The notes below the pieces were generated by a model that ran no database searches, had not been told where the DNA came from, and saw only the letters and a list, made by a program, of their open reading frames with translations. This document shows, piece by piece, positions 40,437 through 48,357 of a DNA stretch of 64,000 nucleotides. The number at the start of each line of letters is the position of its first letter. The first letter of the stretch is position 1. The stretch spans positions 434,001 to 498,000 of the forward strand of contig NZ_JBBHJW010000002.1 of assembly GCF_037482845.1 (NCBI RefSeq). The letters run 5' to 3'. This DNA is from Paucibacter_B soli (GTDB lineage: Bacteria > Pseudomonadota > Gammaproteobacteria > Burkholderiales > Burkholderiaceae_C). The position numbers and the translations under genes were made by a program.

Positions 40437-41851
40437 AGTCTCCCGCCAAAGTCATTCCGATCGCGCCGGTCGCCACCTCGATGTATGTGGCCGAGGCCAA
40501 GGTCTATCCGCGCGCGGTCAGCGGCCGCTATGCCAACTGGCGCTGGATCATGCTGGCGCTCACGCAGGCCTTCTTCTACGGCATGCCCTGGCTGCAATGG
40601 CAGGGCCGCCAGGCGCTGCTGTTCGACCTGGACGCCGGGCGCTTCTATGTGCTGGGCCTGGTGCTCTATCCGCAGGACTTCATCTACCTGGCCGCCCTGC
40701 TGGTGATCAGCGCGCTGGCGCTGTTCTTCTTCACCGCCCTGGCCGGGCGGCTGTGGTGCGGCTATGCCTGCCCGCAGACCGTCTACACCGAGATGTTCAT
40801 GTGGCTGGAGCGCCATACCGAGGGCGACCGCCAGGCCCGCATGCGCCTGGATGCCGCGCCCTGGGGGGCCGAGAAGCTGGCGCGCAAGAGCGCCAAGCAT
40901 GCCAGCTGGGTGGCGCTGGCCCTCGTCACCGGCTTCAGCTTCGTCGGCTACTTCACGCCCATTCGAGAGCTCGGCGCCAGCCTGCTGCGGCTGGGGCTCT
41001 CGCCCTGGGAATGGTTCTGGGTGCTGTTCTACGCCGGCGCCACCTATGGCAATGCCGGCTGGCTGCGCGAGCAGATGTGCAAGTACATCTGCCCCTACGC
41101 ACGCTTCCAGAGCGCGCTGATCGACGCCGATTCGCTCATCATCACCTACGACGAAAAGCGCGGCGAGCCGCGCGGCTCGCGCGCCCGCAAGGTCGAGGCC
41201 CTGGGCCAGGGCCAGCACCATGGCGACTGCGTCGACTGCACCCTGTGCGTGCAGGTCTGCCCCACCGGCATCGACATTCGCAAGGGTTTGCAGAACGAAT
41301 GCATAGGCTGCGCCGCCTGCATCGACGTCTGCGACCAGGTGATGGACAAGGTCGGCGCGCCGCGCGGCCTGATCCGCTACGCCACCGAGAACGGTGTGCG
41401 GCAGCAATGGACGCCGCGCCAGATGCTGGCGCGCGCGCTGCGGCCGCGCGTGCTGATCTATGGCTCGGTGCTGCTGGCGCTGTGCATAGGCTTTGCCACC
41501 AGCCTGTGGAGGCGGCCCGACTTCCAGGTCGATGTGCTGAAGGATCGCAACACGCTGGCGCGCCAGGTCGAGAACGGCGAGATCGAGAACGTCTATCGCC
41601 TGCAGCTGATGAACCGCACCGAGCGGCCGCTCGCCCTGCGCATCGAGGTCGACGGGCTGGACGGCCTGTACCGCGTGGGCCCGGCCGAGGTGCTGCTGCC
41701 GCCCGCCGCCATCCATGCCCAGGTGCTGCAGCTGCGCCTGCCGGCCGAGCAGGCCGCGCGCCTGGGCAGCGGCTCGCGCCCCATCCACTTCCGGCTTGCA
41801 AGCCAGGGCGCGCGGGTCGACAGCAGTGCCAGCTTCTATCTGCCGCGCTGA
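40433..41851 (+). CDS. ccoG: CcoG/RdxA-type polyferredoxin
   Basis: A 472-aa protein: N-terminal and central membrane helices, CGYACPQTVYTEMFMWLERH, a CKYICPYARFQ segment, then two ferredoxin motifs CVDCTLCVQVCP and CIGCAACIDVCD, one further helix and a periplasmic immunoglobulin-like domain. CcoG reduces copper for cbb3 oxidase assembly in species where it was studied. It is here in an NO-response operon, not with cco genes, which suggests a role in metal or haem reduction under NO. The start is GTG 40433 within the nsrR stop. Confidence 0.9.
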   Translation: MKSPAKVIPIAPVATSMYVAEAKVYPRAVSGRYANWRWIMLALTQAFFYGMPWLQWQGRQALLFDLDAGRFYVLGLVLYPQDFIYLAALLVISALALFFFTALAGRLWCGYACPQTVYTEMFMWLERHTEGDRQARMRLDAAPWGAEKLARKSAKHASWVALALVTGFSFVGYFTPIRELGASLLRLGLSPWEWFWVLFYAGATYGNAGWLREQMCKYICPYARFQSALIDADSLIITYDEKRGEPRGSRARKVEALGQGQHHGDCVDCTLCVQVCPTGIDIRKGLQNECIGCAACIDVCDQVMDKVGAPRGLIRYATENGVRQQWTPRQMLARALRPRVLIYGSVLLALCIGFATSLWRRPDFQVDVLKDRNTLARQVENGEIENVYRLQLMNRTERPLALRIEVDGLDGLYRVGPAEVLLPPAAIHAQVLQLRLPAEQAARLGSGSRPIHFRLASQGARVDSSASFYLPR

Positions 41852-41854
41852 GCG

Positions 41855-42931
41855 ATGTTGAACCCGCACCAGGCTCCGCACCGCGCCTGGTTCCTCGCCG
41901 GGGCCCTGGCCTGGCTGAGCCTGGCGGCCTGGTGGAGCGGGGTGGGGCAGGCCTCGGCCCAGCATGGTCTGCTGTTCACGCTCGGCTTTCTGCCCTTTTT
42001 CATCGCCGGCTTTGCGCTCACCGCCCTGCCCAAATGGTTGGGTGCGGCGGCCCTGCCGGCAACGGCCTGGCTGGGGCCGCTCGTGCTGCTGATGCTGGGT
42101 TGGGGCCTGCATGCCGCCCTCGATGCACCAGGCCTGGGACTGGCGGCCATCGGCTGGACCTGGCTGCTGCTGCGTCTGGCGCCGCTGTTGCGCGCCAGCA
42201 CCAAGCCCGATCGTCGTCATGCCCAGGGCGTGCTGCTGGGCATGGCCGTGCTGGGCCTGGCGCTGTGGTGCGCGGCGCTGGGCTGGCCGGCCCAGGCCAC
42301 CCGGCTGGCGCTGTGGGGCGGCCTGGGCACGGTGTTTGCCTGCGCCCTGCAGCGCCTCACGCCCTTCCTGCATGCCGAGGGTCGGCGCGCCGATGGCCTG
42401 CTGCTGGCCTTGCTGCTGGGCCTGTGGCTGCGCGGCCTGGCGCCCGTGCTCGGGCTGGCGGACTGGCTGCCGGGGCTGGGCTACCTCGCGCTGGCCGCCA
42501 TGCTGGCGCGCGCGGCCTTCAATCCCGCCCTGGCCGCGGCCCGGCGCACGCCCTTTGTGGGCCAGCTGCACCATGGCCTGCTGTGGCTGATCGCGAGCTT
42601 TGTGCTGGCCGCGCTGCGGTTCGAGCTGGCCTCTGTGCATGCGCTGACACTGGGATTTATGTGCAGCACCATGCTGGCGATGGTGAGCCGCGTCACGGCG
42701 GTGCAGCAGGGCATCAGCGTGGTGGTGGACCTGCCGCTGCGCCTCATGCACGGCCTGCTGCAGCTGCTGAGCGCGCTGCGCGTGGCCAGCGCCTGCTGGC
42801 CGCAGGCGCCGCGCTGGTGGCTGCCGGCCGCGGCCGCCGGCTTTGCCCTGCTGGCCGCGGCCTGGCTGCTGCGCTATGGTCCATGGCTGCTGCGGCCCGC
42901 GCAGCGCAGAGAAAGAAGAACCAGCCCATGA
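41855..42931 (+). CDS. Divergent NnrS-like membrane protein
   Basis: A 358-aa protein with 11-12 hydrophobic segments. QHGLLFTLGFLPFFIAGFAL lines up with the first conserved block of NnrS (HAHEMVFGYALAVVIGFLFT), and QRLTPFLHAEGRRADGLL suits the third. It is therefore a distant NnrS relative rather than a plain hydrophobic protein. The stop overlaps the DUF59 gene by ATGA. Whether it binds haem or copper is not visible. Confidence 0.72.
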   Translation: MLNPHQAPHRAWFLAGALAWLSLAAWWSGVGQASAQHGLLFTLGFLPFFIAGFALTALPKWLGAAALPATAWLGPLVLLMLGWGLHAALDAPGLGLAAIGWTWLLLRLAPLLRASTKPDRRHAQGVLLGMAVLGLALWCAALGWPAQATRLALWGGLGTVFACALQRLTPFLHAEGRRADGLLLALLLGLWLRGLAPVLGLADWLPGLGYLALAAMLARAAFNPALAAARRTPFVGQLHHGLLWLIASFVLAALRFELASVHALTLGFMCSTMLAMVSRVTAVQQGISVVVDLPLRLMHGLLQLLSALRVASACWPQAPRWWLPAAAAGFALLAAAWLLRYGPWLLRPAQRRERRTSP

Positions 42932-43257
42932 CAGAAGCAGAAGAACTAGCCCGCTTGCGCGCCGCCATCATGCAGGCGTTGTGCAAGGTGGCCGACCCCG
43001 AGATCGGTGAAAACATCGTCGATCTGGGCCTGGTCGAGACCCTCGAGCTGCGCCAAGACTTCGCCTCCTTGCTGCTGCTGCCCACCAGCGCCACCTGCCC
43101 GATGGCCGACCAGATCATGCACGACGCCGGCTGCGCCATCGAGGCGCAATGCCCGCCCGGCTGGGTGATCGAGGTGGACATGGACTGGGACAAGGTCTGG
43201 ACGCCGGAGCGCATGGCGCCCGCGCTGAGGGCGCGATTCGGCTGGGGTGGAGGCTGA
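42928..43257 (+). CDS. DUF59/MIP18-type iron-sulphur assembly factor
   Basis: A 109-aa protein with the DUF59 core KVADPEIGENIVDLGLVETL and TSATCPMADQIMHDAGC; the Cys of SATCPM and later cysteines are those implicated in cluster handling in PaaD/SufT relatives. It would help repair or insert Fe-S clusters, fitting an NO-stress operon. ATG and TGATG overlaps with both neighbours show tight coupling. Confidence 0.83.
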   Translation: MTEAEELARLRAAIMQALCKVADPEIGENIVDLGLVETLELRQDFASLLLLPTSATCPMADQIMHDAGCAIEAQCPPGWVIEVDMDWDKVWTPERMAPALRARFGWGGG

Positions 43258-44333
43258 TGGCGCGCGCCAAGCCGGCGGCACTGTCACGAGCGCTGGTCGC
43301 CGCCTGCGCCGGCCTGGCCGTGGCCAATCTGCTCGCTGCCTTGCTGGGGGGTCTGCTGCGCCTGGGCGCGCTGCAGGCGGGCGGCGCAACTGCCGCAACT
43401 GCCGGCCAGGCCCTGGCCCAGCATGGCGCGCTGATGATGGCGGGCTTTTTTGCCAGCCTGATCAGCCTGGAGCGCGTGGTGGCCCTGCGGCGTGGCCGCT
43501 GGATTCCGCTGGTATCGGCCGGCGCTGGCCTGCTGGCCCTGGCCGGGCAGGGCGAGCCGGCGGCCTGGCTGTGGCTTGCCACGGCGGCCGGCCTGCTGGA
43601 GCTCTATGTGTGGGCGGGGCGGCACCGCGCCTGGTCGCTGCCGCTGGCGGTCGAGGCGAGCGCCGCGCTTGCCCTGCTGGCTGCTGCTGCCGCGTATGCG
43701 GCGGGGCAGGCCGAGTTGGCGCGCTGGGGCTGGAGCCTGTTCCTGGTGCTGACGATTGCCGGAGAGCGCCGCGAGCTGATGCGCCTGCTGCCGCTGCCGG
43801 TCTGGGCCCAGCGCGCCTTCCTGGCCGGCTGGGCCGGCTTTGCACTGGTGGCCGCGCTGCTGCCCTGGCGCCCGGACCTGGGCCGGCCGCTGGGCTTTGC
43901 CCTGCTGGGCCTGCTGGCGCTGTGGCTCTTGCGCTTCGACCTGGCGCGCCTGCAATGGCGTGCCAAGGGCTGGGCCGGTCACACCGCGATCTGCCTGCTG
44001 GCGGGCTATGGCTGGCTGCTGGCGGCTGCGGTGTCAGGTCTTGCCGGCCAGGGCCTGCCGGGCGGCATCGCCTGGCATCTGCTGTGGCTGGGCTTTGTGT
44101 TCGCGATGGTGTTCGGCCACGCGCCCATCATGCTGCCGGCGCTGGCCGGCCTGCGACCCCGGCACAGCCGCTGGGCGCTGCTGCCGCTGGCCCTGCTGGG
44201 CTTGAGCCTGCTGCTGCGCAGCGTAGCCAGCCTGAGCGGCTGGCCCATGGGGCTGGCCCTGGCGGGGGCCGGTCATGGCCTGGCGCTGCTGTGGTTTGGG
44301 GTGACGATGGGGTGGCTGGTGCTCAGGGCATAG
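43257..44333 (+). CDS. Polytopic membrane protein, NnrS-like; function unknown
   Basis: A 358-aa protein with about 10-12 hydrophobic segments. QHGALMMAGFFASLISLERV recalls the NnrS first block (a His followed by a long amphipathic helix), and VFGHAPIMLPALAGLRPRHSR gives further histidines that could bind haem or metal. It is the last gene of the NsrR operon, starting in the stop of the DUF59 gene. I name it NnrS-like only tentatively; the similarity is in pattern, not strong sequence identity. Confidence 0.6.
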   Translation: MARAKPAALSRALVAACAGLAVANLLAALLGGLLRLGALQAGGATAATAGQALAQHGALMMAGFFASLISLERVVALRRGRWIPLVSAGAGLLALAGQGEPAAWLWLATAAGLLELYVWAGRHRAWSLPLAVEASAALALLAAAAAYAAGQAELARWGWSLFLVLTIAGERRELMRLLPLPVWAQRAFLAGWAGFALVAALLPWRPDLGRPLGFALLGLLALWLLRFDLARLQWRAKGWAGHTAICLLAGYGWLLAAAVSGLAGQGLPGGIAWHLLWLGFVFAMVFGHAPIMLPALAGLRPRHSRWALLPLALLGLSLLLRSVASLSGWPMGLALAGAGHGLALLWFGVTMGWLVLRA

Positions 44334-44354
44334 CCGCGACCTGGCCTGCGCCGC

Positions 44355-45128
44355 TCACCTCGAATACCTCGACGGTTGCCGGTCCGCCAGCGCCTGCAGG
44401 GCGGGGCGGTTGGTGATGGAGAGCTGGTAGCGATCAACGCGCGCAATGCCCTGGTCGTGCAGGGCGCGCAGGCTGCGCGAGAGGGTTTCTGGCGTGACGC
44501 CCAGTTGCGAGGCCAGGTCCTTTTTCTGCAGCTGCAGCTGCAGCTCGTCGGTGTCGCCGGCCTGGCGCGATTGCTCCAGCAACCAGGCGGCCAGGCGGGA
44601 ATGTATGTCCTTGGTGAGCAGGGCCTGGCGGTCCAGGGTGACGCCGCGTGCGCCGGCCGCCACGCAGCGCAGCAGCGCGCGTGCCAGGCCCGGCAGGGTG
44701 TCGCATAGAAGGGCCACGACCTCCACCGGCAGGGCATGGGCTTGCACCTCGGTCAGCGCGATGGCGGTCTCGGCATGGGGTTCGCGCACCCAGGCGCTCA
44801 GCAGGTCGATCCAGTCGCCTGGGCCGAACTCGCGCGACTGCCACCAGCGGCCCTGGGCGTCGTGCTTGCCCAGCGCCACTTTGCCACTCACCAGCAACCA
44901 CAGATTGGCATCGCGTTCGCCGGCCTGGAACACCGGCTTGCGCGCGCGCACCTGCCGGGGCTGGCCCAGCTGCATCAGCTCGTCGGCCAGGTAGTCGAGA
45001 TCGTCGGCGGGCGCGAGGGCCTTCTTCAGGGCCTGGCCCAGCGCGCGCTGGTAGGCGCTTGGATAGCCGGCACGGCGCTGCGCAGCGCTGTGGTGGCTGA
45101 GCAAGCTGGCTTGGGAGATCGGATTCAT
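44355..45128 (-). CDS. Crp/Fnr-family regulator (third copy), divergent from narK
   Basis: A 257-aa regulator with a longer N-terminus than the two DNR copies. The effector domain runs about 45-170; the helix-turn-helix is QKKDLASQLGVTPETLSRSL, with the ETLSR triad (E-x-x-S-R) for TTGA half-sites. It lacks the FNR cysteine cluster at the N-terminus. It is divergent from narK1 and so a natural nar regulator. Signal unknown; whether it senses oxygen, NO or nitrate is not visible in the sequence. Confidence 0.82.
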   Translation of the reverse strand: MNPISQASLLSHHSAAQRRAGYPSAYQRALGQALKKALAPADDLDYLADELMQLGQPRQVRARKPVFQAGERDANLWLLVSGKVALGKHDAQGRWWQSREFGPGDWIDLLSAWVREPHAETAIALTEVQAHALPVEVVALLCDTLPGLARALLRCVAAGARGVTLDRQALLTKDIHSRLAAWLLEQSRQAGDTDELQLQLQKKDLASQLGVTPETLSRSLRALHDQGIARVDRYQLSITNRPALQALADRQPSRYSR

Positions 45129-45200
45129 GGCGTTGTCCTCCGGGGCAGGGGGCCCTCAGCAGAGTCCCCTTAGTCGACCATTTCACTGGGGTTTGCGGAT

Positions 45201-45214
45201 TTGATCTGGTGCAA
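45201..45214. promoter_or_regulatory. FNR/DNR-like half-conserved box between crp/fnr and narK1
   Basis: TTGATCTGGTGCAA has a perfect left half and a degenerate right half (TGCAA). It lies in the 245-base divergent region that starts narK1 (45374) and the regulator (45128). The remainder of this region holds no clear gene. Confidence 0.45.
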
Positions 45215-45373
45215 AGGTGCCCGCAATTCCGAAGGGAGTAGTTCTTTCGAACGATGGCGAGCTGTGGGTGCCTCCTCCGTCTGCTGTGCCCGAACCCTGC
45301 TAGCGGAGGATGTGCGCGCGGCCTCGCATGCGGGAAAGTGCCGGCCATGGATCAAAAAGCGAGGAGCAATCCC

Positions 45374-46654
45374 ATGTCTGTAAGTTCCAAGCCCAACGGC
45401 AAGGCGCTTTCGGTGCTGATCGTCAGCACCCTGGCCTTTACCGTGTGCTTCATGGTCTGGATGATGTTTGGCGTGATCGGCATCCCGATCAAGAAGCAGC
45501 TCGGCCTGAATGCCACCGAGTTCGGTCTGTTGACCGCGATGCCGGTGCTGACCGGTTCGCTGATCCGCGTGCCCCTGGGCATCTGGACCGACAAGTTCGG
45601 CGGCCGCATCGTGTTCTTCACGCTGATGCTCTCCTGCGTGATCCCGATCTGGCTGATGAGCTATGCCACCGCCTACTGGCATTTCCTCACCATCGGCCTG
45701 TTCGTCGGCATGGCCGGCGGCTCGTTCTCGGTGGGAACGCCCTATGTGGCACGCTGGTTCCCGAAGAATCGCCAGGGCTTCGCGATGGGCGTGTTCGGCG
45801 CCGGCAATTCGGGCGCGGCGGTCAACAAGTTCGTCGCACCGGCGCTGGTGGTGGGCTTCGGCTGGACCATGGTGCCGCAGGTCTATGCCGCGGTGTTGCT
45901 GGGTACCGCCATCCTGTTCTGGCTCTTCAGCGCCACCGATGACGAGCACCAGGTCTCCAGCCAATCCAGCTTCGTCAGCCAGCTCAAGGCGCTGAAGGAT
46001 CCCAAGGTGCTGAAGTACTGCCAGTACTACAGCATCGTGTTCGGCGGCTATGTGGCGATGAGCTTGTGGATGGTGCAGTACTACGTCGGCGAGTACGGCC
46101 TCGATATCCGCGTGGCGGCGCTGCTGGCGGCCTGCTTCTCGCTGCCCGGCGGTGTGCTGCGCGCGATCGGCGGCTGGCTGAGCGACCGCCATGGCGCCCA
46201 CAACGTCACCTGGTGGGTGCTGTGGGTGAGCTGGATCGTGCTCTTCCTGCTCAGCTATCCGCAGACCGACTTCAGCATCATGACGGTGAACGGTGTGAAG
46301 ACCTTCCACATCGGCCTGAACGTCTATGCCTTCACCGTGCTGATGTTCGTGCTGGGCATCGCCTGGGCCTTTGGCAAGGCCAGCGTCTTCAAGTACATCA
46401 GCGACGACTACAGCGCCAATATCGGCACCATCAGCGGCATCGTCGGCCTGGCCGGCGGCATGGGCGGCTTCGTCCTGCCCATCATGTTCGGCGCCCTGAT
46501 GGACCTCACCGGCATCCGCTCCAGCGCCTTCATGCTGATGTATGGCGTGGTCTGGGTGTCGCTGATCTGGATGTACTGGACCGAGGTGCGCAAGACCGAA
46601 ATGATGGGCAGGAACGCCCCGGTCTCGCCCGCGTCGCGCAGCTTCGCGCGCTGA
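45374..46654 (+). CDS. narK1: NarK1-type nitrate/nitrite transporter (MFS)
   Basis: A 426-aa major facilitator protein with 12 helices. The nitrate-signature segment GLFVGMAGGSFSVGTPYVAR is present near helix 5. The shorter of the two NarK proteins, it fits the NarK1 type (often a nitrate/proton symporter). Start 45374 has GAGGAG at 45361-45366; the frame is open back to 45254, but that part is cysteine-rich and unlike any NarK N-terminus; ATG 45347 is possible. Confidence 0.88.
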   Translation: MSVSSKPNGKALSVLIVSTLAFTVCFMVWMMFGVIGIPIKKQLGLNATEFGLLTAMPVLTGSLIRVPLGIWTDKFGGRIVFFTLMLSCVIPIWLMSYATAYWHFLTIGLFVGMAGGSFSVGTPYVARWFPKNRQGFAMGVFGAGNSGAAVNKFVAPALVVGFGWTMVPQVYAAVLLGTAILFWLFSATDDEHQVSSQSSFVSQLKALKDPKVLKYCQYYSIVFGGYVAMSLWMVQYYVGEYGLDIRVAALLAACFSLPGGVLRAIGGWLSDRHGAHNVTWWVLWVSWIVLFLLSYPQTDFSIMTVNGVKTFHIGLNVYAFTVLMFVLGIAWAFGKASVFKYISDDYSANIGTISGIVGLAGGMGGFVLPIMFGALMDLTGIRSSAFMLMYGVVWVSLIWMYWTEVRKTEMMGRNAPVSPASRSFAR

Positions 46655-46685
46655 ACGAATCAAGCCAGCGCTAACAAGGAACCCT

Positions 46686-48332
46686 ATGAACACCATCACG
46701 CAGACCGGCACCGCCGGCAGCAGCGCGGCTGACATCCAGGACTGGCGTCCCGAAGACGACGCCTTCTGGGCCAAGACCGGCAGCAAAATCGCCTACCGCA
46801 ATCTCTGGATCTCGATCCCCGCGCTCCTGTGCGGCTTCGCGGTCTGGGGCATGTGGGGCATCATCACGGTGCAGATGCTGAACCTGGGCTTCCCATTCAG
46901 CCAGGCCGAGCTGTTCACGCTCACCGCCATCGCCGGCATCTCGGGCGCCACCATGCGCATCCCGGCCAGCTTCCTGATCCGCATGGCGGGTGGCCGCAAC
47001 ACCATCTTCCTGACCACCGCAATGCTGCTGGCCCCGGCCATCGGCACCGGCATCGCGCTGCAGCATCCGGAATGGCCCTTGTGGGTGTTCCAGCTGATGG
47101 CGCTGTGGTCGGGTGTGGGCGGCGGCAACTTTGCGTCGTCGATGTCCAACATCAGCACCTTCTTCCCCAAGCGCCTGCAGGGCACGGCCCTGGGCCTGAA
47201 CGCCGGCCTGGGCAACTTCGGCGTGACCACGATGCAGATCGTGATCCCGCTGGTGATGACGATGAGCCTGTTCGGCGCCTTTGGCGGCGAGGCCAAGGCG
47301 CTCATCAAGGACAGCGGCTGGATCCTCGGCAAGATCAAGGCCGGCACGCCCACCTATATCCAGAACGCCGGCTTCGCCTGGGTGCTCTCGCTGGTGCCGC
47401 TGTCGATCCTGTGCTGGTTCGGCATGAACAACCTGAAGACGGTGACGCCGGCGGCCGGCTCGCCCATCGCCGCCTTCTTCAAGATCATCTATCTGTACTC
47501 GCTGGCCTTCGTTCCCTCGATCGTCATGCTCTACCTCTACCTGCCGGCGCCGACCGGGCTGGGCCTGCTGAACATGTGGGTGGCGATCCCGCTGGACATC
47601 GTGGCCGCGTTGCTGGTGATGAAGCTGGCCGCCTTCGGCACCATGAAGGAGAACGTCTCCAAGCAATTCGAGATCTTCAAGAACAAGCACACCTGGGCCA
47701 TGACGGCGCTCTACGTCGTCACCTTCGGCAGCTTCATCGGCTTCTCGATGGCCCTGCCGCTGGCGATCACGGTGATCTTCGGCTTCCAGCATGTGCCCGA
47801 TGCTGCCGGCGTGCTGCAGCACACCCTGAAGAACCCCAACGCTCCCTCGGCGCTGACCTATGCCTGGATCGGCCCCTTCGTCGGCGCCGCAGTGCGACCC
47901 ATCGGCGGCTGGATCTCCGACAAGGTGGGCGGCTCCATCGTCACCCAGATCATCTCTGCCATCATGGTGGTGGCCTCGGCGGCGGTGGGTTATGTGATGC
48001 TGCAGGCCTACCAGTCGGCCACGCCCGAGCAGTACTTTGGCACCTTCATGGGCCTGTTCATCCTGCTGTTCGCCGCCAGCGGCATCGGCAACGGCTCGAC
48101 CTTCCGTAGCGTGGGCTTCATCTTCGATCGGCAGCAGGCCGGCCCGGTGCTGGGCTGGACCTCGGCCGTGGCCGCCTACGGTGCCTTCATCGCCCCGGTG
48201 CTGATCGGCCAGCAGATCAAGGCCGGTACGCCGCAATACGCCTTCTACGGCTTTGCCGTCTTCTACGCCGTGTGCCTGGTGCTGAACTGGTGGTTCTACC
48301 TGCGCGCCAATGCCTACGTCAAGAATCCTTGA
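46686..48332 (+). CDS. narK2: NarK2-type nitrate/nitrite antiporter (MFS)
   Basis: A 548-aa MFS protein, longer than NarK1 owing to an extended loop near the middle (about 200-240, GGEAKALIKDSGWILGKI). The nitrate signature GVGGGNFASSMSNISTFFPK is present. NarK2-type proteins exchange nitrate for nitrite. The paired narK1-narK2 order before narGHJI is common in denitrifying proteobacteria, where in some species the two are fused; here they are separate genes 31 bases apart. Confidence 0.9.
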   Translation: MNTITQTGTAGSSAADIQDWRPEDDAFWAKTGSKIAYRNLWISIPALLCGFAVWGMWGIITVQMLNLGFPFSQAELFTLTAIAGISGATMRIPASFLIRMAGGRNTIFLTTAMLLAPAIGTGIALQHPEWPLWVFQLMALWSGVGGGNFASSMSNISTFFPKRLQGTALGLNAGLGNFGVTTMQIVIPLVMTMSLFGAFGGEAKALIKDSGWILGKIKAGTPTYIQNAGFAWVLSLVPLSILCWFGMNNLKTVTPAAGSPIAAFFKIIYLYSLAFVPSIVMLYLYLPAPTGLGLLNMWVAIPLDIVAALLVMKLAAFGTMKENVSKQFEIFKNKHTWAMTALYVVTFGSFIGFSMALPLAITVIFGFQHVPDAAGVLQHTLKNPNAPSALTYAWIGPFVGAAVRPIGGWISDKVGGSIVTQIISAIMVVASAAVGYVMLQAYQSATPEQYFGTFMGLFILLFAASGIGNGSTFRSVGFIFDRQQAGPVLGWTSAVAAYGAFIAPVLIGQQIKAGTPQYAFYGFAVFYAVCLVLNWWFYLRANAYVKNP

Positions 48333-48357
48333 GCGAAACCCTTAAAGGAAGCACAAC

